Positions 42,903 to 51,832 of a stretch of 64,000 nucleotides of DNA are shown here, piece by piece (positions within the stretch are counted from its first letter, which is position 1; every line of letters starts with the position of its first letter). The position numbers and the translations under genes were made by a program. The notes below the pieces were generated by a model. It had not been told where the DNA came from, ran no database searches, and saw only the letters and a list, made by a program, of their open reading frames with translations. The DNA comes from Porticoccus sp002341315 (GTDB lineage: Bacteria; Pseudomonadota; Gammaproteobacteria; Pseudomonadales; Porticoccaceae): NCBI RefSeq assembly GCF_047634355.1, contig NZ_JBLIAL010000007.1, one strand, 5' to 3'.

Positions 42903-44156
42903 ATGGATCTCAAAGCATACATGCAACAACTTGGACAGCAGGCCAGAAACGCGTCCCGGGTCATTGCCGCCGCCTCCACCGAGACAAAAAATGCTGCCCT
43001 ACTGGCCATTGCCGAAGCGCTTGACAGCAACCGGGCCAGTGTCCTGAGTGCCAATGCGCTCGATATGCAAAATGGCCACGACAGCAGCCTGGATGCCGCA
43101 CTGCTGGATCGGCTCGAGCTGAATAATGCCCGTGTGGACGCCATGATCGAAGGCCTTCGTCAGGTCGCCGAACTGCCCGACCCTATCGGGGTTATCAGCG
43201 ACAGAAAAACCCGCCCGAGCGGTATTGAAGTGGCGAAAATGCGCGTCCCCCTCGGCGTTGTAGGCATCATTTATGAATCGCGCCCCAATGTCACCGTGGA
43301 CGCCGCCAGCCTCTGCCTGAAATCCGGCAATGCCACTATTCTCCGTGGTGGCAGTGAGGCCATTGAATCCAACCGGGCCATTGCCGACTGTATCCGGAAG
43401 GGACTCGCCAGCACCGGACTGCCGGAAACCATAGTGCAAGTGATCGAAATCACCGACCGGGCCGCAGTGGGCGAGCTGATCACTATGACCGACTCTGTGG
43501 ACGTGATTATCCCCCGCGGCGGCAAGGGCCTGATTGAACGGATCAGCCGCGAAGCACGGGTGCCGGTAATCAAGCATCTGGATGGCATTTGCCATGTCTA
43601 TATCGACGATAAAGCCGACCTGGAGATGGCGTTCAACATTGCCATGAATGCCAAAACCCACCGCTACGGCGTCTGCAACGCCATGGAAACTTTGCTGGTG
43701 GCAGAGGCTGTAGCCAGCAGAATTCTGCCCAGACTGGCAGAGGCCTATCGGGCCAAGGGCGTGGAACTGCGCGGCTGCGAAAAGACCTGTGCGATTATCG
43801 ACTGCCTGCCCGCCACTGAAGAGGATTGGCACACGGAATACCTTGCACCAATTTTGTCCATCAGAGTGGTCGCAGACATGGATGAAGCAATGGCGCATAT
43901 CGCCCGCTATGGCTCCCAGCACACCGAGTCCATCGTGACGACCGATGATACCCGCAGCAGCCGCTTCCTGGCGGAAGTGGATTCCAGCTCTGTCATGGTC
44001 AATGCTTCCACACGCTTTGCCGACGGCTTTGAATACGGGCTGGGCGCGGAAATCGGTATTTCCACAGACAAGATTCATGCACGCGGCCCGGTGGGCCTCG
44101 AAGGGCTCACATCACAGAAATGGATTGTGTTCGGCCACGGCGAAATTCGCCAATAG
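42903..44156 (+). CDS. proA: Glutamate-5-semialdehyde dehydrogenase (gamma-glutamyl phosphate reductase)
   Basis: A 417-residue ProA (same length as E. coli), second step of proline synthesis. Catalytic Cys is in HRYGVCNAMETLL; cofactor region VGIIYESRPNVTVDAASLCLKSGNA; ProA signature VPVIKHLDGICHVYID. ATG at 42903 (MDLKAYMQQLG) matches family starts; in-frame codons further upstream cover the promoter. First of a four-gene string. Confidence 0.95.
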   Translation: MDLKAYMQQLGQQARNASRVIAAASTETKNAALLAIAEALDSNRASVLSANALDMQNGHDSSLDAALLDRLELNNARVDAMIEGLRQVAELPDPIGVISDRKTRPSGIEVAKMRVPLGVVGIIYESRPNVTVDAASLCLKSGNATILRGGSEAIESNRAIADCIRKGLASTGLPETIVQVIEITDRAAVGELITMTDSVDVIIPRGGKGLIERISREARVPVIKHLDGICHVYIDDKADLEMAFNIAMNAKTHRYGVCNAMETLLVAEAVASRILPRLAEAYRAKGVELRGCEKTCAIIDCLPATEEDWHTEYLAPILSIRVVADMDEAMAHIARYGSQHTESIVTTDDTRSSRFLAEVDSSSVMVNASTRFADGFEYGLGAEIGISTDKIHARGPVGLEGLTSQKWIVFGHGEIRQ

Positions 44157-44171
44157 GAGCACTGCCGGGAT

Positions 44172-44825
44172 ATGCCCCAATCTTCTGCACAACTGCGCGG
44201 TATTGGTCTGTTTGGCGGCACCTTTGATCCGGTACATATCGGTCATCTCCGCACCGCGCTGGAACTGAAAAATGCCCTGGCACTTGCCGAGATGAGGCTG
44301 ATGCCAAGCGCCCAGCCGCCCCATCGCGCACCACCTTGGGCTTCGCCCAAGCAGAGAATGGCTATGCTGCAACTGGGCCTGGCCGGCGAACCGGGCCTGG
44401 TGGCCGACGACCGCGAACTGCACCGGGATGGCCCCTCATATACCGTGGACAGCCTGATCGAGCTGCGCCGTGAAGTCGGACCGGAAGTGCCGCTGTGTCT
44501 GTGTATCGGCATGGATGCACTGCTGACCGTCAATCAATGGTACCGCTGGCGGGAACTGACCGACTTTGCCCACATTGTGGTGGCCGTCAGGCCTGGCTGG
44601 CATCTGCCTGACTCGGGTGAAGTCCGGGATTTTGTCGATGAGCACCGCATCCATCGGTCCGGCGATCTTCAGGCGACAGCGGCTGGCGGCCTGCTGATTC
44701 GGGAAATGACCCTGCTACCCGTTTCCGCCACCGGGATCCGCCAGGCACTGCAGCGGGGGGAATCCATCCGCTATCTGGTACCAGACGGCATTATTGATTA
44801 CATTAACCAAAACCAGCTGTATTAA
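44172..44825 (+). CDS. nadD: Nicotinate-nucleotide adenylyltransferase
   Basis: A 217-residue NadD of NAD biosynthesis, joining nicotinate mononucleotide and ATP. Motifs: GLFGGTFDPVHIGHL (T/HxGH) and the C-terminal PVSATGIRQAL (SxTxxR). It lies 15 bases after proA. The proA-nadD-rsfS-rlmH order is the Pseudomonas one. Confidence 0.94.
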   Translation: MPQSSAQLRGIGLFGGTFDPVHIGHLRTALELKNALALAEMRLMPSAQPPHRAPPWASPKQRMAMLQLGLAGEPGLVADDRELHRDGPSYTVDSLIELRREVGPEVPLCLCIGMDALLTVNQWYRWRELTDFAHIVVAVRPGWHLPDSGEVRDFVDEHRIHRSGDLQATAAGGLLIREMTLLPVSATGIRQALQRGESIRYLVPDGIIDYINQNQLY

Positions 44826-44840
44826 CCAACAGGGTATTCA

Positions 44841-45191
44841 ATGAGCAAAAAATTGATCGATATCGTGGTCACCGCCCTCGAAGATATCAAGGGCAAAGAC
44901 ATCGTTACTATGGACGTCAGCGATCTGACCGATGTCATGGACCAGATTGTGGTCGCCAGCGGCACCTCCAGCCGCCAGGTCAAATCCCTTGCGGATAACG
45001 TCGTGGAAGACGCCAAAAAGGCGGGCTTTCAGCCGATTGGCGTCGAAGGAATGGACACCTCTGAATGGGTGCTGGTGGATTTTGGCGATATCGTGGTACA
45101 TGTCATGCTCCCCGAGACCCGCCTGTTTTACGAGCTGGAAAAACTCTGGTCCGTTCGCCCCGGTAGCCCAAGAGTCAGCGGCGAGGAATAA
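44841..45191 (+). CDS. rsfS: Ribosome silencing factor RsfS
   Basis: A 116-residue RsfS/Iojap protein. It binds L14 and blocks subunit joining when nutrients are short. Signature: DIVVTALEDIKGKDIVTMDVSDLTDVMDQIVVASGTSSRQVK and WVLVDFGDIVVHVMLPETRLFYELEKLW. Between nadD and rlmH, as usual. Confidence 0.95.
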   Translation: MSKKLIDIVVTALEDIKGKDIVTMDVSDLTDVMDQIVVASGTSSRQVKSLADNVVEDAKKAGFQPIGVEGMDTSEWVLVDFGDIVVHVMLPETRLFYELEKLWSVRPGSPRVSGEE

Positions 45192-45197
45192 AGTCAG

Positions 45198-45665
45198 GTG
45201 CGACTGAGGATCCTTGCCATCGGCACAAAGATGCCCGACTGGGTGGAAGCCGGTTGCAATGAATACCTCAAGCGCCTGCCCCCGGAACTGCGAATCGAGG
45301 TGGTCGAATTGCCTCTTGGCAAGCGGGGCAAAGGGGCCGACATCCAGCGTGCAATCCTGCGGGAAGGCGAAGCGATGCTGAAAGCTATCGGTGAGCGGGA
45401 CCAGGTCATCGCACTGGAGGTTCAGGGCAAATCCTGGAGCACGGGGGATCTGGCAGTCAATTTGCAACACTGGCAGGGTTCCGGCGACAACGTTAGCCTG
45501 CTGGTCGGTGGTCCCGACGGCCTGGCACCGGCGTGTCTGGCAAGAGCAGATAGCCGCTGGTCACTTTCCCCCCTGACTCTGCCCCATCCACTGGTGCGTG
45601 TATTACTGGCGGAACAGCTCTACCGCGCCTGGAGCATCAATGCCGGGCATCCCTACCACCGTTAA
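45198..45665 (+). CDS. rlmH: 23S rRNA pseudouridine-1915 N3-methyltransferase
   Basis: A 155-residue SPOUT methyltransferase for 23S rRNA position 1915. SAM-knot elements LLVGGPDGL and the C-terminal LPHPLVRVLLAEQLYRAW with INAGHPYHR are diagnostic. Starts with GTG, six bases after rsfS. In Pseudomonas the next gene is mrdA; here the operon ends. Confidence 0.95.
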   Translation: MRLRILAIGTKMPDWVEAGCNEYLKRLPPELRIEVVELPLGKRGKGADIQRAILREGEAMLKAIGERDQVIALEVQGKSWSTGDLAVNLQHWQGSGDNVSLLVGGPDGLAPACLARADSRWSLSPLTLPHPLVRVLLAEQLYRAWSINAGHPYHR

Positions 45666-45733
45666 GCAGCAAATCGCTGACTCGACCGGCGCTATTCATA
45701 TTCAGGACGGGTTTTCCTGTCAGACAGATTGAT

Positions 45734-46378
45734 TCACGACGGAGATGCCCCGGCCTGCTGAACCAGCACCAGCAGAATCTGCACCAGGGCTGCGCGTGTC
45801 ATCTCCAGTGGCATGAACGGGGTTTCCGGCCACTGACGTCGAACCTGTATCGGCAGTGGCGGAATGTGAACAAAGCCGCAGGCAAGGCCGGAGCCATTTT
45901 GCTGTGCCCAGTGCAGCGTCTGGTAGAGCAACTGATTACACAGATGGTTACCCGCATGGTTCGATAGCGCTGCCGGAATACCCTGTCGATTGAGTCGTTC
46001 TAACATCGCTTCCTGTCCCGGCAGGGTACTCCAGTAGGCTGCCGGGCCACCGGGTTCAATCCTTTCCCCGCGCGGTTGACAGCCCTCGACATCCGGGGAA
46101 TCAAAATCCCTCAAATTGGTGGCCAATCGTTCCAGGTTAACTTTATTGCGGCCCCGAGCCTGACCGGTGAACACACAAAACCTCGGCTGACATGCGGCTA
46201 TTTCCGCCAACACCGCCTCGCGCAGATCAGACGTACTCAGGGGCAGAACGGCAAAGTGAAGCCGTGAGCGAAGAGGTAACAATGGCTGCGGCAAGTCATC
46301 CTGCAGGGAGGTCACCAGTGCCGCCGAGGCATTGACTTTATCGTGACCGGCATCGAAACCCGTGATCAGTATCGACAT
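45734..46378 (-). CDS. pcp: Pyroglutamyl-peptidase I family protein (C15)
   Basis: A 214-residue cysteine peptidase of family C15. Predicted triad: Glu in the VNLERLATN region, Cys in SNHAGNHLCNQLLY and His in GFVHIPPLP. The family removes N-terminal pyroglutamate. The sequence near the Glu (GQARGRNKVNLER) diverges from classical Pcp, so substrate preference may differ. Starts 37 bases upstream of convergent neighbours; no operon partner is clear. Confidence 0.85.
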   Translation of the reverse strand: MSILITGFDAGHDKVNASAALVTSLQDDLPQPLLPLRSRLHFAVLPLSTSDLREAVLAEIAACQPRFCVFTGQARGRNKVNLERLATNLRDFDSPDVEGCQPRGERIEPGGPAAYWSTLPGQEAMLERLNRQGIPAALSNHAGNHLCNQLLYQTLHWAQQNGSGLACGFVHIPPLPIQVRRQWPETPFMPLEMTRAALVQILLVLVQQAGASPS

Positions 46379-46414
46379 GGCAATAAACCTGCAAGTCCGC
46401 TCTGCGACGTGGGG

Positions 46415-46924
46415 TTACTGTTGCTCGTCGGGGATAAACAGGAGCGCATCGGAGTTGATGCAATAGCGCAACCCGGTGGGTTTTGGGCCATCCTGAAACA
46501 CATGCCCAAGGTGTTCACCACAGGCGGACAGCACTTCAACACGCTTGCCCATCCATGACCAGTCATCCTCGAGCACAATATTGTCCAGCTTGTGTGATTT
46601 CCAGAAACTGGGCCAGCCAGTCTGGGAATCGTACTTGTGATCGGAGCGGAAAACAGGGATGCGACAACCCGCCGTCACATAGGTACCCTTTTGTTTGTTC
46701 TCCAGTAAAGCACCGGTATAGGGGCGCTCGGTACCTTTCTTCCAGAGGATTTTGTACTGCGCTGGCGTCAGTATTTTTTGCCAGACTGCCTTGGGGATGG
46801 TGTCCATGTTCCGCCCCTCCTGAATCAACTGACGTGCTTGCTCAACACTCATTTCCGCGGCGGAAACCGTCAGGGGGAGAGCGATCAAAAATGCCATCAG
46901 TGCACTTAAACCCATATTTTTCAT
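46415..46924 (-). CDS. msrB: Exported methionine-(R)-sulfoxide reductase MsrB
   Basis: A 169-residue MsrB with an N-terminal signal peptide (GLSALMAFLIALPLTVSAAE), so it acts in the periplasm. Active site: GWPSFWKS, ACGEHLGHVF and catalytic Cys in GLRYCINSDAL. The two CxxC zinc pairs of standard MsrB are missing; only single Cys remain (TAGC, SAC). One of those may serve as resolving Cys. It lies 18 bases after the nitrilase gene. Confidence 0.9.
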   Translation of the reverse strand: MKNMGLSALMAFLIALPLTVSAAEMSVEQARQLIQEGRNMDTIPKAVWQKILTPAQYKILWKKGTERPYTGALLENKQKGTYVTAGCRIPVFRSDHKYDSQTGWPSFWKSHKLDNIVLEDDWSWMGKRVEVLSACGEHLGHVFQDGPKPTGLRYCINSDALLFIPDEQQ

Positions 46925-46941
46925 GATACAGCCTGTGGTTT

Positions 46942-47772
46942 TTAGGATGAGGTTTTGACCACATCGAAACGCCGGTGTTCATGAAGCGGCATGTTTTTTC
47001 GCAACTTGTTCAGATAAGCCAGATCTATATCTGCCGCAACCACTCCCGGACCTGCATCCAGTTCCGCCAAGACCTGCCCCCAGGGATCCACCAGAGCGGA
47101 GCCACCCCAGGTCGGCCGCTTCTCATGAAACCGATCCCCCAGATTGGCACCGACCACATAACAGAGATTCTCCACCGCCCTGGCGCGCAACAGTAACTGC
47201 CAGTGCGCCTCTCCCGTCGCCGCTGTGAACGCCGAGGGAACCAAAAGAATATTCGCTCCCCGGGCCGACAGATAACGGTACAGTTCCGGAAAACGGAGAT
47301 CGTAGCAGACCGTTAATCCCAGTTTGCCGAAGGGACTGTCCACCACCACCGGCTCACTGCCATGACGGTAGTCGTCAGACTCGCAGTAACGTCCCTGGCT
47401 ATCGCCCACCTGCACATCGAACAGATGAATCTTCTGATAACTGGCCACTTCACTGCCATGAGCATCCACCACAAAACACATGGCCGCCGCACGCTGATCG
47501 GCTGACTGGGCAACCGGAATGGTTCCGCCAACAATCCAGACCTGGTGGCGTTTTGCCTGTTCCGCAAGAAACTGCCTGGCCGGGCCACTGGCATCCTGCT
47601 CATCACGGGCAATCGCCGGCAGATCCCGACACCCCTGGTAGGCAAAATATTCCGGTAGCACCAACAGCTTTGCCCCCTGCTGGGCAGCCTGCTCTATCAG
47701 GGTCGCCGCCTGCTGCAGATTACCCTGCAAACTGCCCTGATTGGTCATCTGAATGGCGGCAACACGACTCAT
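46942..47772 (-). CDS. Carbon-nitrogen hydrolase, Nit family (deaminated-glutathione amidase-like)
   Basis: A 276-residue nitrilase-superfamily enzyme. Catalytic Glu in LPEYFAYQG, Lys in YQKIHLFDV and Cys in TVCYDLRFPELYR. The Nit1-like pattern suggests repair of deaminated glutathione. ATGA overlap with yhdP means co-translation. The yhdP-nit pairing is conserved in gammaproteobacteria, where tldD often follows; here msrB follows instead. Confidence 0.9.
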   Translation of the reverse strand: MSRVAAIQMTNQGSLQGNLQQAATLIEQAAQQGAKLLVLPEYFAYQGCRDLPAIARDEQDASGPARQFLAEQAKRHQVWIVGGTIPVAQSADQRAAAMCFVVDAHGSEVASYQKIHLFDVQVGDSQGRYCESDDYRHGSEPVVVDSPFGKLGLTVCYDLRFPELYRYLSARGANILLVPSAFTAATGEAHWQLLLRARAVENLCYVVGANLGDRFHEKRPTWGGSALVDPWGQVLAELDAGPGVVAADIDLAYLNKLRKNMPLHEHRRFDVVKTSS

Positions 47773-50700
47773 TTTACGCCCCCTTTGTCACTGAATATTT
47801 TTTGCACCTTGACCGAAGGATCATCCCACGGCCCAGTAATTCGATAGCTGATACTGGACAGCTTGTCCACCTGCTTCTCAAACAACTTGCTGGTGATATA
47901 AACCCCGGCTGCGGCCGGCAATCCACCAATCAATGCCGCCACCCAGGGCAGGTTGGTACCCACCGGCAATGTGGTGACCAGCGACGCATCGATTTGCTCG
48001 GCAATCAGATCGGCACTACCGGCCATCTTGATCCGACCGGAGGGCATTTTGACTAGCAGCGGCGGATCAAACTGCATGGTGCCCGCGTTAAAGACCAAGC
48101 CACCCTGCAACTCATCAAAACTCATGCCTTTTTCAAACAAATCCGAAAAATCCAGCTGCAGACGACGCAACCAGTTGTTGAAATTGAACAACCCCACCAA
48201 CCGGATTAGCGCATTCGCCGTGCCAGAGGGCGATTTGTAAAAACGGCCGTTCTCCAGTTGTAGCGACATGGCACCGGTCATCGTGGAGGGCGATATCTCC
48301 CAGGGTTGACCGAGCCAGCCCAGATCGGCAAAGAAGCGTCCAGCCTCACTATCCAGCGCCGGGGGGATACCCCAGTTCTCCATGACCTGGCCCACATCGC
48401 CCACACTGAACAACCCGTCAAACTGGGTGGCGTATATGCCATTTTTCAATGTCCAGAGCATTGAGGTATCGTAATCCTTGCCCCCCAGCTGCAGCCCCAG
48501 CAGATTGGCATCGAGCGAGGAAATCAATACACCATCTGGCTGCGGCTCCGTCCTGAAGCTGACCCGCCCGAAGGTTCGCTCCCCCATGGCAAATTTTTTG
48601 ATGGATAACTGCATCAACGGGAACAGCGCCGGATCCAGACTGTTATCTCCATCCCCACCCGCTTCCTGTTCCGGAGAAGGAGACGGCAGGGTCAGCCATT
48701 CCAGATCCAGCAGAATCGGTGACGACGGGGCACCGGGAATCAGCGCCTGACCGGCAGCCTGTTTACTGTCCAGCACCACCTGCCAATCGCCCTCGTGAAA
48801 CCGGCCGCTTCCCACCGCACTATCCACCGTCAGCCCGGCCACTTCCAGTTCTTCAACGCGCGCGTCAAACATCATCGTCAATGCTGTCGGAGCACTGGCG
48901 TTTTCACTGGTGAGCTCGGTGAAATAGGGCTGCCACTCGGTCAGGGAAAAACGGTCCAGCTTGCCGGTAATACGGAACTGGCCGGGGCCAGGCAATTCTG
49001 CTTCATCGTCGTGAATGGCCAACAGGCCGCGCGACAGCACGCCATTCTTTTGTTGCAGATGGGCGCGGAGCCCACCATCGGCGGCAATGCGAATATCCAG
49101 TTCGTTTTCCAGCGTGACATCCACCTGAATATCTTTCACAGATGCCTGAGTTTTACCGGCAGGGGCCGGCAAATCGATCGCGACGCCTTCCAACCGACTG
49201 TTGACCTGCAACCTGATGGCACTTCCGTCGTCCTCAAGGGGCAACCAGATTTTCGCCTCAACTGGCGTCCTCCCCTGTAAAATCCGCGTCGATGACAGAT
49301 TGATAAACCGGGCCAGCGCTGGCATGGCGAGCAGCCCCTCTACATCCAGAAGCAGGTCATCTTCACCGGTGGAAAGGTTCGCAACCACCGGTTCACCCCA
49401 GAACTTACCCGTCAGCCCTTCACCATATAAGCCACTGCTATCGCGATAGGCGAGCGTGCCCTGCAATTGTTCAAAAGCAATGTCGCTGCCCGGCAGTGCC
49501 AGACCGCTGTTCTGCAAGGTGGCATCAACGGTGTAGGATCCCTCGGCATTGTTGCCCGCGATAGGAACCGTCAGGTCAAGTGCCACCTCGCTCTGACCAG
49601 AGATATCCCAATCGGCCAGACCATCCACCCGACCCCGCAACGGCGACTGAGCCAACACCGCTACGGCATCGCCGGTTGACCCGCGGATATCAGCCTTGAT
49701 CTGCAGTTGCTGCCCCTGGGCAGATGGTGCCGGTCGCAACTGCACGACACCGCGCCGGATGGCCATCTTGCCGATATCGGCTGACCGAATCTGCGCATCC
49801 AGCTCGCCGTTATCCAGAGTGATCACCGAATCCAACTGCTCCAGCGGCAACCAGTCGGGCTGGAACTGCAGCTTGCCGTTTTCAGTCTTCAGGTACAGCT
49901 GGATGGAACGTGTGCCTGACCCACCATTCTCCAGTGGGCCTCGCCAGACAAACCCGGCCTCCGGCAGAGCCATGTCCCCGACAGATTCGTCAATCCACTT
50001 CAGCAGGCCGGGATCAAGATTGTCCGGCAGATAGCGCGGCAGATACCGGGTGTGGCTGTCCCGAATGCCGAGCAACAGTGTCATCTCCGCTTTTTCACCC
50101 GGTTTGCCGATGGGAATATCGAGATACAGATGCGCCCTGCCGATGCCTTCTTCACCCCCCATTTCCAGTGTGCCACTGGCAATTTTCAGATCCCGGTTCA
50201 CCGCATCCCAGCGCCAGTGCAACTGGCCCCGGAAACTGCTGTGCTCCATGTAATCATCGAAGACCTGCGGGTAGTGCATGGCAAAGCCGTTCTGGCTATC
50301 CAGTTCAAGCAGACCGCTGTCATTGGTCGCCTCAAGATATCCATTGATCTGACGACTGGCCGGCGCGCCCCGCCAGGACGAAATGGCGACGTCGTCAAGA
50401 TTGGTACGCAACTTCATCTTCGTCTGATTATCGTCAATCAACAGATCCAGATGCGCATTGCGAAGTGAACCGGCAGGTTGCAACTTGCCTAGCACCTCAA
50501 GCACAGAGGCTGATGCCAGGCCGGTTTTTGCGAGTATGTCATCCACCAGAGATAAATTGATTTGACTCACCGCCATCGACCCCTCACCCCAACCAGCACC
50601 TACCTTTTGCAGGTAATTGATGGTCAGCGGCTCAATCGCGAGCTCACCCCACTGAAAATCGAGGTCCTGCAGACGCAACCCCCAGTTTTCGCCGGGCTTG

Positions 50701-51632
50701 AACCAGCCAGTCAGGTCAGTACTGAAATGGGTCAGTGGCTCGACATCCTCCACCCAGTTCAAGGGTATTTCCGCGGCGGAAAGGCGGCCTTTCAGCATCG
50801 CCAACCCACCATCCTGCATGTCGATCCAGATCTCGCCCTCGATATCCGTACTGATATCGCCGACACGATCTACCGCCTCCGGGAACCACCCCTTGGCCAG
50901 GGCACTCAGGGAGCCACTGAAGTCGATACGGTTGATTTTCAGGTAGGCCGAGGCACTGAAATTATCCATGTCCCGGTGGTCACCCCGGGCTTCGACAATC
51001 AGCTCAGCCACCGGGTCATGCCCCGCCAGACTCAATCCGGCCAACAGGCGATGGAAGTCACCACTATTCTCCAGAAGAATATCCCGCGCTTCGATCCCGG
51101 CCTCGGTTCCGGAGTAAAACTTCAGGTTGGCCGACACCTTGCCAATACCGGACGTGCCACTGTCCAAGAGCATATCCAGCAGTCCGGTGCTATCCGTCCT
51201 CTGGCGATCTTCATGGGGCAGACCCACAACTCGCCAGTGGCCGTCGGCATCCTCTACCAGCGTCAATGCCACTTCGCCGATCCAAAGCTCATTTAACACC
51301 AGCTGGCGGGCCAAAAGTGTCTTGAGAAGGCTGACCTCCAGGGTAATCCGGTCGATAGATACTGCCGGTTGCTGTCCGCCACCACCAGACACTTTCAGGT
51401 CGAGCGCGGTGATACGGGGCTTCAACTGTTGCCAGTCACCCAGCAACTGCCGGGTTTCAACCTGCATGGCGAGTTGTTCAGAGAGAAAAAAGTTGATTTG
51501 TGTGCGGTAATTATCGAGGTTAACAATGGCCTCGCGACCGAGGGATACCAGCAATGCGATTGAGATCACCGACAGGGCCGCCAGTAACAGCAACCGTCTG
51601 ACAATCGATTTCAGCATTTGCGCTGCTTTCAA
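47769..51632 (-). CDS. yhdP: AsmA-like lipid-transport protein YhdP
   Basis: A large protein of about 1,287 residues with one N-terminal membrane anchor (LLLLAALSVISIALLVSL) and a long periplasmic beta-rich bridge, ending in the DUF3971/AsmA_2 region (PLLVKMPSGRIKMAGSADLIAEQID). YhdP, TamB and YdbH move phospholipids to the outer membrane. A TTG at 51632 has CAGGAG six bases upstream; an ATG at 51617 is an alternative. Downstream of rng in a wall/envelope gene string. Confidence 0.9.
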   Translation of the reverse strand: MKAAQMLKSIVRRLLLLAALSVISIALLVSLGREAIVNLDNYRTQINFFLSEQLAMQVETRQLLGDWQQLKPRITALDLKVSGGGGQQPAVSIDRITLEVSLLKTLLARQLVLNELWIGEVALTLVEDADGHWRVVGLPHEDRQRTDSTGLLDMLLDSGTSGIGKVSANLKFYSGTEAGIEARDILLENSGDFHRLLAGLSLAGHDPVAELIVEARGDHRDMDNFSASAYLKINRIDFSGSLSALAKGWFPEAVDRVGDISTDIEGEIWIDMQDGGLAMLKGRLSAAEIPLNWVEDVEPLTHFSTDLTGWFKPGENWGLRLQDLDFQWGELAIEPLTINYLQKVGAGWGEGSMAVSQINLSLVDDILAKTGLASASVLEVLGKLQPAGSLRNAHLDLLIDDNQTKMKLRTNLDDVAISSWRGAPASRQINGYLEATNDSGLLELDSQNGFAMHYPQVFDDYMEHSSFRGQLHWRWDAVNRDLKIASGTLEMGGEEGIGRAHLYLDIPIGKPGEKAEMTLLLGIRDSHTRYLPRYLPDNLDPGLLKWIDESVGDMALPEAGFVWRGPLENGGSGTRSIQLYLKTENGKLQFQPDWLPLEQLDSVITLDNGELDAQIRSADIGKMAIRRGVVQLRPAPSAQGQQLQIKADIRGSTGDAVAVLAQSPLRGRVDGLADWDISGQSEVALDLTVPIAGNNAEGSYTVDATLQNSGLALPGSDIAFEQLQGTLAYRDSSGLYGEGLTGKFWGEPVVANLSTGEDDLLLDVEGLLAMPALARFINLSSTRILQGRTPVEAKIWLPLEDDGSAIRLQVNSRLEGVAIDLPAPAGKTQASVKDIQVDVTLENELDIRIAADGGLRAHLQQKNGVLSRGLLAIHDDEAELPGPGQFRITGKLDRFSLTEWQPYFTELTSENASAPTALTMMFDARVEELEVAGLTVDSAVGSGRFHEGDWQVVLDSKQAAGQALIPGAPSSPILLDLEWLTLPSPSPEQEAGGDGDNSLDPALFPLMQLSIKKFAMGERTFGRVSFRTEPQPDGVLISSLDANLLGLQLGGKDYDTSMLWTLKNGIYATQFDGLFSVGDVGQVMENWGIPPALDSEAGRFFADLGWLGQPWEISPSTMTGAMSLQLENGRFYKSPSGTANALIRLVGLFNFNNWLRRLQLDFSDLFEKGMSFDELQGGLVFNAGTMQFDPPLLVKMPSGRIKMAGSADLIAEQIDASLVTTLPVGTNLPWVAALIGGLPAAAGVYITSKLFEKQVDKLSSISYRITGPWDDPSVKVQKIFSDKGGVK

Positions 51633-51832
51633 AACCCGCTCCTGACAAGGACGCTCATTCAATCACTGTACAAGCTCAGCCCGCTGGACTAACGACGGCG
51701 CGCTGCAGGCCCGGCGATGTGCCGTACTCACCGCACACTCGACGATTGGCGACGGGACTCCGGCAGCCATAATACGCGAGCCATCAATAAATAAAAATCC
51801 GGGATGCCAGCTGGCCTACCCTGCACAACCGA

